Below are positions 1 through 12,000 of a DNA stretch of 64,000 nt, in pieces. The notes below the pieces were generated by a model. That model did not search any database. It was not told where the DNA came from and was given only the letters and a program-made list of their open reading frames with translations. Source of the stretch: Muricea muricata (lineage: Eukaryota > Cnidaria > Anthozoa > Malacalcyonacea > Plexauridae). The DNA is taken from contig OY979716.1 in NCBI GenBank assembly GCA_963855995.1, positions 43,016,854-43,080,853 on the forward strand, read 5' to 3'. How positions within the stretch are numbered: position 1 is the stretch's first letter; the number at the start of each line of letters is the position of its first letter. The position numbers and the translations under genes are program-made.

Positions 1-86
1 ATTGACGATGTTTTTATGACCACTCATTCCAGAAATGATCTTCAATTCAGCCATTAATTCGCGACGATCATCCGCTGTAGCGTGTT
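1..86 (-). CDS. RTK exon: kinase alpha-C helix region
   Basis: The acceptor AG is at 87-88 (plus-strand ct) after a T-rich tract. With the G carried over from the exon ending at 2272, the frame reads [16 protein letters not shown] and then GHKNIVN, ending at base 1 in frame. This is the typical RTK segment from beta-3 to beta-4: the Glu of MAELK is the expected alpha-C glutamate that pairs with the beta-3 lysine, and HKNIVN matches the conserved H-x-N-I-V/I-N before beta-4. The exon runs off the window. Confidence 0.88.
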
Positions 87-3000
87 CTAAAAATTAAAAA
101 TCACTTTAGGATGTCTCCCCGACAAATGCAAACGACTGTAACAGTTCCGAGTCGTTAATTGCTGATCAGTAGAGCTATATTTACCTTATCAAACACACAG
201 AATATTGAAAATTGAATTTGTAATCAAGATGAAAAACGGAGAAATATCATGAAAAAAATCGTCCATCTAAGGGTCGTTCACAATACGTGACACTTCGAAA
301 CGTCGATTTTCACTTCATCGTTTTAGCTAGAGAAAGAACCTTACCTTTCAAGTACTATGAACTGCACTACCTATACACTGGTAGTAAAGTTCGACATATA
401 CAATTAAATAGAATAGTTGGAATGGTACAAATGGTGCATGGAGGGGTCTGCTAGGCATAGGGGGATAACGCGTCTTAATTTAAATCAAACATTATGTATC
501 AGAATCATTGAGGCGTCATATATTTAGTTTCCTGATAACGTCTCTCGTTCTTCAGATATAAGGGTCTCCCAGGGGTTTTGGGAGAACACAGGAACATGAT
601 GAATTTTACAATGGAAACGTGCTCAGGAACAAAGCAAAAAATTAGGGAACAGGAAATACAGGGCAACAAAAGAACATGGTTAAATTTTCCAAGTAAGGAA
701 GGAAACAAAGCGAAAATTTTAAAGGAAACATGGGAGCTCGTATCCTGTGGGAGAACCCAAGGTATCCACAGTATTAAAACGTGCTACTAGCTCCTAATGC
801 AATATACTACTTTAATACTTACTTTGAAAAAATACAAAATAAGGAACATTTTTTGAACTAACAAGCAGACGATGCTCAAGCTTTTCACAAGTAAAGTAAC
901 CTGTGGCATTGGAAGAAATTTGTGTAAAACGTCCCTTTGTGCTACTGGCATTATGCACAAATATCGTTTAATAATAAAATCCATTTCGAATGTACATGTG
1001 TTCTTAGTGCTATAATAGATGAATAAACTATATTCTCTAGAGCAAGACAAGATATAATAGTTATGTGATTGTTATCAAAATCAATCAATCAAAATCTGTG
1101 GGGGATTTATGGGACAAATACACACATGCGTGTGACTAAATTATATATCCATCATAATAAAGTAATGGCTGATGGGTACGGTTGATGGATATGCAAATCT
1201 ATGAACCTGTGAGTTTTATAAAGTTCATCGTAAAAAGAATAACAAAAACCACAAAATATAACCGGAATAATAATATACAAGGAAATGTTTCTGGGCTGTG
1301 ATTGGTTGATTCGAGTGCAGTTAATCCCAAACATCACCCAGAACAGTGCAAAAATCTGTAACACAGTGCAAAAATCTGTAACAACAGTGCAAAAATCTGT
1401 AACAACAGTGCAAAAATCTGTAACAACAGTGCAAAAATCTGTAATAAGCTCTTTGAGCGATGGGATTTACTCGCTGAAAAACCAAAAATATGGCGGCCAA
1501 ATTTTCACGTTTGCTTAAAGATTTCGTCGAAATTTCAACACAACTTGGGATTCTTCTCTGACAATTATGATCACAAAACAAACTCTAAAGTATGCTGGAA
1601 CTTTGTACATAAAACTTTTAGCCATGGCTTTTGTAAACATGAATTTTTTAAGCGAAGAAATTCGAGAATGAGTGCACTTGCATAATGCGAAGTTGTAGGT
1701 ACAAAATGTTTGTTTGGACATTTCTTTTTTATATTATTAATAAGTAATAGTATAATTTCTCGTGCAATTACGGAAAACAAGCACTCGTGAGTTTTTAAAA
1801 ACCGCAAATAGCACTCGTCCTTCGGACTCGTGCTATTTTGCAGTTTTTAAAAACTTACTCGTACTTGTTTATCCGTAATTGCACTCGAAATTATACTATT
1901 ACCTATACTAATAAAAGAATCTTGAGAAAAAGCCGTTCCAGGTAAGTTTCGATTATCAACAGTTAAAATCATTTTCTAGTGCTTATTTTGAATCGGATAA
2001 GTTATCAATCGAAGTGAAAGATTTCACGTTATATTGTTTAAATATAATCTTTCATATCCGTAAAACACCGATTACTACATGATCTCTTCATTTTTTTGAT
2101 TTTTTCACCAGACTGTGTTCAAAACAACTTGGCAAATCCAACGCGCTTAAACCTCCGTAAGACAATATATGATGATATAAATTTTTAATATCATTTGGCG
2201 TAATTTAGAAATACTAAATTTGAATAAATATGCTACCAAAACGTAATCCAGCACTGTTACTCAGTTATTACCTTTCGTCATTTTAACCAAACATGCTTCT
2301 TTTTTGTTCTCTCGATCACCTGATAACGTTCCATGTACAACCGTAACCTTGAATCCAGGAATCAGCGTATCCTTGGACAGTACAATCGACGTTCTTCGAA
2401 TTTCCTTCCATGAGGAATGTGACAGAGTGTCTGAAAATGCCGTGTTTGTATATGTATTTTCATTTGCCCTTTTCCACTCTGACATTTGCAAAGATACCTA
2501 GCAATTAATAATTTGAAAAAAAAATTGTTATAATTTAAACCAATTATTAGTCAGAAACTGATTTTACTTGATCCGAAATGAATTGACACGCCTTGTTGGC
2601 ATGAAAGATGAATGTGAATCACATGTTAATTACATGTTAAATTTTACATGTGATCCACATGTAGCATAAACCATATGTGATCAGCAACAAACTCACTTCT
2701 GATTTTTCTGATTGCTTTTTGGGTTTTCCATCGCCAACAAGATCGGAAGCGCTGCGCTTTACGGAACGTTTTACGAAGAATATTATCATAACCAGTAATA
2801 CAAGGACGACAAAAACAATTATTGGGCCAATATAGTACCACGGTGAAACATCTAAAAAGGCAGATTGAGATTAATAAATTGGGTTTAACAAGGTCAACCA
2901 GTTGCCTGTAATATTGAATAATTTAATTTGACATCCTAATGTTTCGTTCCATAATTTGCGCTTCCCTTGATGGTTGAATTGATTAACTTACAAATTGTTA

Positions 3001-6000
3001 AATTTTTTTATTTTTTTTCCTCTTAAATCTTTTTTGTTTAATAGCATACATTTTTTCTGCTCTATAGTTGGGCATTAAACTTTAATGAAATCAAGTATGA
3101 ACTTAGATTACTGGTTAATCATTCTATATATTATTTGCATGACAGTATTTCTCAATTTTGATTGATTCAGAGTAGTACAACTGCATAAATTAATTAATTC
3201 TGTCCATAACAGTCTTAAATAAAAAAATAATCATCAAGCAAGAGCATTATTTTCTCATTGGTAGAGCTAAAAGAAAAATATAAATTAAATAAAATGGTCA
3301 AGTTTTACGTTTATTTACATCAGCGAGTTGTGTTTGTCTACGTTCAAATGTCTTCGTAGGGAGACCAAAGCAGGAGTAATTCTGTCATGTAAATCGCAAA
3401 CATCTAATCATAGGGTGCTGCTCGTACGATTAAGGATCTGCACTACTGGTGATATTCAATCAAAAATGGGCAAAAATTACTGTTAATCTTAATTTTACTC
3501 ACCACTCGAAATTTGCCTCGAATATATGATTTATTTATTTATTTATTGATTATACTCTTTTATACGATTTAATTAAAGTGTATAACTTAACTTGTGATTA
3601 TTAAATTCTTAGATAGCTATGAAATAATGCTAACAATACACCTTCCATGACTTTCTTAGTTTTAATTTCCATCTTGATGCTTCGTTCACTAAGGCCATAT
3701 GCATTTTCAGCTTCTACCATCACAATGTAGAACGTATCACTTTCCAAGTTATCAACTTGAAAAGCAGTTGCTGATCGGTTCAGAGTAGCATCGACAGTCT
3801 TATTAGACCAATTTTTCTCGCCGTATTTTCGATAGGTAATGTAATATCTTTCAATGGAGAACATTTCATGGAGTTCAGGTGCATCCCAAGAAATATATGC
3901 TCTTGTTTCTTCGACATCCGAATATGTGAGGTTGGCAGGTGGAGGCGGTGGAACTGAGTTTAATGCAAAAGAAAAAATGTCATTATCAGCGGTCACTGGT
4001 GTGAATTAGTTGGACAATGTTTAGCTCTCTTGGGGTTAGGAAAGGCTTTTGACGCCCTTAACGAATACATGGTATATTTTTGTATGAAGGTTAAAATAAC
4101 GTCGATAACATGTGTTCAAAAGCCGGTCAGTTTAGCTGTAGGGTAACTAGCAAAGAAAAATTCCAATGGAGCATTTCAGGAGCTCTTTTTCTTAAGCTTC
4201 ACAGATATAAAGAAATCGTTTAATGTTTTATGTTGAACTCAATCGCGAACATAATATCATAATCAAGGGACAAATAAATAAACAAATATTAGGAAAATAA
4301 ACGATCTTTCAATAAATTGTCTTGGTTCTTTGGATAGTTATTTTTTTAAATTAAAGTAAGATTTAGCAAACTATCCACAACAAGATTTCAAGCAACGTAA
4401 AATTTATGACATATAGCTATTGTATAAAAAGTATTGTATTCATAAAGGTTAGCTCTTTTTTTACAAATTATTTTGATGTACACGTTTAATTTCTGCGCAA
4501 TATTGACAGAGCTATGGACATTTATACACCAAATGATTCGCTAATATGAGTTTACTCACTATGAAAAGCGTGTTCTTGAGTCTGAATGCATCGTTGTGCT
4601 CTAGAAATCATACCATCTCAAAGTGTTTTTGATTATTATTTTGTTGATCGCTCACAAGGACAAATGATCATGCAGATGCAAACCTTTTTTAATGTACGCG
4701 AATCATTACTTTGTTTTATTACTGAGAATCAACTTAAAGGCATATAGCAGCATATTTTCTTTTCCGCTTATCGATAAGAAGTTCGCAGCATGCTAAGTTT
4801 CTTAAATATTGAAGGACAAATGTTTCTAGCTCTCAGCGATTTCGTTTTATTATTAGGTCTATTTCAATGACGTCATAAAAGGATAAACTGTATAACATTT
4901 GATGTCGATTAGTCGGAGCTAAATTTTCTTATGCACTTTGCAATTTATGTAACAATTGTACACACGAATACAGATGGATTTTAACAAGAAATGTTACTAA
5001 ACATGTTTTGCTAAGCAAAGAGTTTTACCCTGTGTCCTTGTATTTGTTAAAAAAGGTAAGGGCGCACGTGCTCCTCCCCTCCGGCGTCCATCATTTCATC
5101 TGGCCATGAGTGAGTATAGAAAGTATGTTTAATGCATTTCACTCTAGATCTCACATTTAAAATTTAAATGCAAGCTACCTTAGCAGAACTTCAGTGTTCA
5201 AAATAACTCTCCGATTTGGAAGTCAAACTGAACTCGTATTACCAAACCCAATTATGCTTTACAACTTTCACTCGTTACATCCAAAAAAACATTGATTTAC
5301 ACTTTAGAAAACTTCTAAGTTCTTTTTGGTGGCAACGCTATTATATTGCATTACCTTTGAGCTGAATGGCGTCAGGAATAACCTGCATGGTACCAATACG
5401 ACCTGTTTTTAATTGCTTGATTATTTTATGTCCAACATTAACTGCAACAACGTCGTTCGTTTCTTTAGACGGCTTATACACGTTCATGATGACACGGAAA
5501 ATCACCTTAACACTACCTTCACTAAAGAAATTAGAAATCAGTGTCAGATACTAGTTTTGAGTGCAGTTTTTAGTAGGTACAGTTTAAGACGAGACTTATG
5601 ACAAAGATTCATATCAAGATTCTACTATTAACATCTTGAAAGATAATATTTGTTTTCCTCGAGCCTATCGATATTGATTCAGTATATAAATTTATTTTAT
5701 AGTTCAGTCTTATATAGAGTTTTTGGCGATATTTTTTACGTGTGAAAACATTATTTTTGCTAGCCAATAAAAACCACATAATACATACTTTCCATGTAAA
5801 TTTTCTTTTGCCGTTTATAAAATAAACAGGATACACTCTAAATCTCCGAGTGCTGTGCCAACTACATCTGATATACATTGACAGACTAAAAGCAGCGACA
5901 AAGAAAATTTTCGAAAACGTAGACCTTAAAACCCTGACACACGACCTTGTCTAATTGTAAGCTGCACCCTAGATTAACCTATAATGGTTACAAAGAAACT

Positions 6001-9000
6001 TTAAGTTTTTTTCCACACTTCTGCCTGCAAACAATTTATTTATAAGTTAGTGTGTCAATCTATATGTCGATTCGTATTTCATTGTTGGCGTCCTTTCTCG
6101 TCTACCCGTTTAAGGCTATACAGACTGATAGCTGAAAGCTTGTAATCAATTAATATTTGAACAAGAAAGTGTTTCGTGTATTCATGCATATTTCTGGTCC
6201 GCGGAACGAAAATATTTTCCATTTCAAATCAGGTTTATGTAAATATAAAATCTTATTCCCACAAGTCCACAGTTATCAAACTGCAACTAGACAACTCGAC
6301 GACATAGAGTCGATACTTGACAAACTTATTTATAAGACATCCATGTGGGCTTTATAAATAACTCCCCGAAATTAACAGTATATGTATAGGTGGAAGTCCA
6401 ATTTAAAGACAAAATTGTCATAATCATCTCTACACTAAAGAAGTGTATTAATACACTTAAATAGCGTTTAGTTACCGGTTTTTGGCGTGAATTTACATCA
6501 ATTTAGTGTAAATACGGCTTTACACTAAACAAGTGTTACGGTAACACAATAAAAGTGTAGTAATACATGTGGAAATCTAATTTTACACCTCACAAGTGTA
6601 ATTAACCAATTTACACCAAAATTGTGTAAACTTACACCTATTTGCTGTTCCCTGAACACTTTGAAATTTAGAGTGTATCACATAATTGCTTGGAAAATAG
6701 GAAATTTGTTTCTCGTGTTGTTGAAATTTATATCTCGAAATAAATTTAATATTTCCTCCTTACCATGTAATATTCTCTATTTATGTACTTACACAAATCC
6801 TAAAATTTCCACATCTTTAAAACCGGGAGTATCATTAAAAAAGTTGACAAGCTGAAAAAAATAATTGAAATCAGGGACGTAACTAGAAAGTTAATTGGCG
6901 GGGGGGGGGGGGGGTTGTATATTCATATATTCATGCTCTGCCCACCAGATTTCTTTCCAAATTAATCAATTTGAATTTGATTTGAAAAGAAACTCGTCGG
7001 GCGGAACATCAATACTTATCATTTATAGACCCGGAGCGAGAGGGACTCGGTGAAATATTTCCTGAAAAGATGATATTTCCTGAGGTCTTTAGCTCGAGGG
7101 AAATATCATCACTGAAGGAAATATTTCGCCGAATCCCCCGAGCAGAGGGTCTGTAAATGATATATTATACCGAAAATCAAAAACTTCCGTAAGAATAAAC
7201 TTTTAAGTTCTTCGAGTTGAACATACCTTGGTAAATATGATGCTCTAAAATACAAATAGCCAGATCTTTGTTTATTTTTATAACGAGAAGTACAGAAAAT
7301 TCCTTTTAATTTTTTAAATATTTGTGTTTTCAACGCCCTTGCCCTCCAAAATACTTTATAATTCTTCGTGGAGTTCATCAAACTTTTCGCACGTTCTGCC
7401 ATTTTTGTTTACGAAAACCATAGGCGGCCCAATTCAGTGTGTATAGTTTCATATAGAGATCAGTGCGCACATAAATACACTTCGTAGTTTCTTAAATATA
7501 ATTCCCTAAGTCTAAGGTTGGCAACTAAATCAATTACACACATACACCCCCCGTGAAATAAAGCATAAATACACGAAGAAAAAATAACGAATTACAAAAA
7601 AAAACAAGACCAGTGTGTGGCTGGATAAATTTACTATCCTTGTGGTGAGTTTCTGTTTCGAAAACCGCTTAAAAACGTTGTATGCGGGTCAAAATTTTTA
7701 ATGTTTTGTTAAATTTCACGTCTGTAACTATGCGGCATGCTCTCATCCTGCTACTGGAAAACGTTTTAAATGACGAATACGTGCAGCGATTGGCTTAACT
7801 ATTAATTTTTAAAGTTAAAACTTTGACAAGCCAATCGCTGGACGTATTAGTCATTTAAAAAGTTTTCCAGTAGCAGGATGAGAGTACCCTGCATAGTTAC
7901 AGACGTAAAATTTAACAAAACATTAAAAATTTTGACCCGTATACAACGTTTTTAAGTGGTTTTCGAAACAGAAACTCTCCACAAGAGTAGTAAATTTATC
8001 CAGCCACACACTGGTCTTGTTTATTTTGTAATTCGTTACGTTTTCTTCATGTATTTATGCTTTATTTCATGGGGGGTGTATGTTCGTAATTGATTTAGTT
8101 GCCAACCTTAGGGAATTATATTTAAGAAACTACGAAGTGTGTTTATGTGCGCACTGATCTCTATATGAAACTACACACTGAATCGGGACGCCTATGCGAA
8201 AACTTGCCAATCTGTGTTTGCGTGTACAAGCCGATTGCCATGACAGCGTGAAATATATAGCATATCTCACTTTAAAAGTAAGATATAGGCATATCTCACT
8301 TTGTAAGAGAGATACCTGGCGAAATCATCTCATCACGTGGTAGAAATGCGATATTTTGATTGGACAAATTGATTTTGAGGCATAATATATAAATACACCC
8401 CCCCCCCCCTCCAAATTAACGTTTTAGTTACGTCCCTGATTAAAATAAACAGAAAATTGAGCCAGAACAAGCAATTTTGTGTAATACATTCAATATTTGC
8501 AACCGCACTTTCGTAATCTAACGTGTTGGAGGGATGTTGAGGCGGTAACAAATGCTTGGCATTGTATAATGCTAAATTCGGGGCCGTATTAGAACAAAAT
8601 CTAAAAGCGCGTAATGTACATGAAAACATTTGCAGAAAGTTTCCAGTTAACCATTAAATGTGAACCATTCAGAGCATCCCTCTCCCAACACATGTTCAAT
8701 TTTTTTCCGGCCAACTTACCTCCTGGCGAACGTCCTTTTCTAATTCTCTGTAAATTTGAGACGATTTGTTTTTTAACTCGTCCTGGAAGGTTTTGTTAGA
8801 GAGCTTGATTTCGACATCAATATCGACAGTTACTAAAAATAATTAAATATACTCTGTAAGTAACTCTGTAACAATTTGATCAGTAGAAATTGATTAACAA
8901 AACAATCGATCAATTATGCCATAGTGAAAGTCATTAAATCTTAACTTTTGTAGCACATTTTATAATATAAACGAACATGTTTGAAAAAAATATGCATCCT

Positions 9001-12000
9001 ACAACAGCAAATGTTATATATTTTTTACACACCATACATGTTTTCTTAATTCATGTTAACTGGGCGGTAACTAGACTATCACGGTTTTTACGTTTGATTT
9101 AAAACGAAATTTGTCGACAGAACACGAAAATATGAATCCCCTGGCACCCATTAGCGCTCTTGTTACGGCCCTGAGGACTTGTGGATTCATTTTCCCCAGG
9201 TTTTCGGCATTAGATTACGTACAGACAATCAGTTTCATTAGTGTCAGCTTTTTTTTCTTAAAAATAACTCTTTTGAGTAGTGAGGCCAAAATACAACATA
9301 AAAGCGTGCACCTCAACCAGTTAATTAGATCAGTAATAAGAAAAAATTACACAGGCCGTACACATATAATAAATAAATAATGGTATTTTTAATGCCAGCA
9401 TTCCACAATTCGCAATTGTTTAAATATCTTTCGGTCATGCAGTAAGAATCTAATAAAAGATTAATGTAATACATGTTCTTACCTAGCCTGTTCACAGACC
9501 TAACTCTAAATTCTAAAAGAGTAAGGTCTGTTAAGACTTGAAGGATTACTTGTCCTGGCCGAGAGAAGAATGCTAACTATATTTTAGGTTTACATTGCAA
9601 ATATTTGCTTCTAGTGCAATATATCGTAGAGATATTTTACAGGAAAAGTGGAAATTGAAAATTTTCTTGATGTATTATATTATAATGTTGCATAAATTAA
9701 TTCTTCAAAACTTGAGATTTAATTTGTGCATGGACAAAAAATCTTTCAAGTATTCGCAGACTTTAATCATTCTGATTTAGGTCTGTGCACAGGCTACTTC
9801 TTACCTGGCTTTATTATAATTGTGGTCATGTATGAGTCCCAACCAAGAGAATTTGAAGAATTACAAACATATCTCCCACTATCCTCCACACGTGCGGTAT
9901 GGATAGTATAATTGCCACCGAATTTGTTAGAAGTACTTTCAATTTCTACCAATTTGCCATTTTTTTCATTATACTTCCACGAAGTTATCGGATTTGGGTT
10001 TCCAATGACCATGCAAACAAGTGTTACGTTGCTTTCCACATACTTAGTGATATTTTTAGGAGATCTTTCGATAATTTGAGGGGGACCTGTTAAAACGTGC
10101 AAAGTAAGTCCTGAAACAATTGACAGATGGTTAAGTTAAGTACTATTTATAGCTGGTATAGAGTTTTTTTTTCACAGTAAAGAGTTAGACGAGCGACGGA
10201 TCCTCATGGGTATTTACAATGGCACTGAGTGCGCAGCACGAGTCATATTACTGAACTCTATTAGGGTTTACATGCAAATGAATACATGTGACTGAAATAC
10301 TCTAATATGATTGCTATATATTTGGCTCATTAATTATTCATGATTTCACAATTATACATACCGTAAGAAGACGGCAAGAATAACCCAATCAATATTCAAT
10401 TGCAAAGTACTATTACCTTCACAGTTCTCACCATCCCCAAAGAACCCTTTAAAACAGCTGCAGAAATAAGTTCCAACAACATTTTTACAGTGAGCATATT
10501 CATGGCATGTGTTGAACTCGGAGTCTTTGCACTCGTTGAAATCTAAAAATGAATATACATTGCATGTCTGCTCTCAAATGCTAAGGATAGTAAAACATGT
10601 CCTCAAATGACGCACGTAATTAACAATCTAGTTGTGTACTAATTTGCATCCCATGTTGAAGTTGCTGAAATAAATGAGTGCTAAATTGTAAATCAGTATG
10701 TTGAGCTTTAACATAATTTCTTCAGTAAATAAAGGTTATTCAATTAAACATTCTGATTCGCTTCCTTCGCAGTTCCTCTGAGGCAATAGTTAGTGCTCTG
10801 AGCAGGAGCTATTTAAATGGCTGCAAACGAATTGATCGAGATGTTTTGATGTTTTATATTTTTGATGAAATTTAAGAGTTGAAGGGAAATACATTAAACA
10901 AAAGTACAAAGACAGCAACAAACTATGATGTTAAACTATTTTAAGGTTAAAAAAATTAATCATCCAAAGCAAACCTTTAAACACATTTATGACTTAAAAG
11001 TTAGACAAAATGACAAAAGATCGTGTTAAATTTTTAGAATATCACTTCATCTCTCACCTGACACTTCCAAAATATGATCTATTTTTATCTTTAATATGAA
11101 CATGAACAAGAAATAACATGCACGCTTGAACGCTTTCATTTTTACAATTTAAATTTTAAATGATCTTAGAATATGGGAATATAATGTGCATAGGCTTCTA
11201 GTCACCTAGAGCTTGCCTTTGGCAGCTATTGTTTAAAACTGTGTAAGCGCCAAAGCATGACCGTATCTCTGGTGATGATAGATTTTTCCAATGTTACTCT
11301 CTGAGTAATTGGTATGCATAATACTGGATCACGCACCCAGTGACATCCAAGCAGTGAAGCCGGCTGAAATAGTAAATTTGGAGTACCAAGATGGCAGACA
11401 ATCAGCACCTCCAACACAAAAATAGACTACCTTACACGAAAACGTAATGAAAGTAAGAGAACTCTGCTTAATGTTTCGCTTACTGTTTGTATCTGTATAA
11501 TTACAAGAAAAAAAAAAGATGGCTGAAAACTAGGTCCAAAAAAGACAAAAGCACGAAATGCACTTGGCAGTGGCAACAGATAAAGATAAAGGCAAAACAT
11601 TTTATTTGCATAAGTGATCGTGTTATTTATTGTCACCTTCGTATTACTGCCTCAATTTTTATCTTGAATGTCGTATAAAATTGACTACGTGGAGTCAGAG
11701 AGTATGAATGATTTTTTTATTATTTGTCAAATGTACGGGCAGTACTGCATAGGTTTCAAAATACGTACTTGGTTTGGTTTTAACAACAACTGATGTGGCT
11801 CGACTAAATCGTCCAAAAACTGTTCTTCCTGAGACTGTTACTGTGTAGGTAGTATTGGGTCGAAGGTCAGAAATAGTTGCACTGGTTCTTGTCGTTAGAA
11901 AGGATTGCACGGGAATGACATTACGATGAAGTGAAACATTAACTTCAAACGTCACTGGTTCTTGATTCCAAAATTTCTTTGGTATCGGTTTCCAAGAAAC

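Noticed and set aside
2644..2841. 65-codon frame [14 protein letters not shown] over the transmembrane exon
   Set aside because: Wrong phase; the frame dictated by adjacent exons gives a perfect TM helix and ends at a GTGAGT donor.
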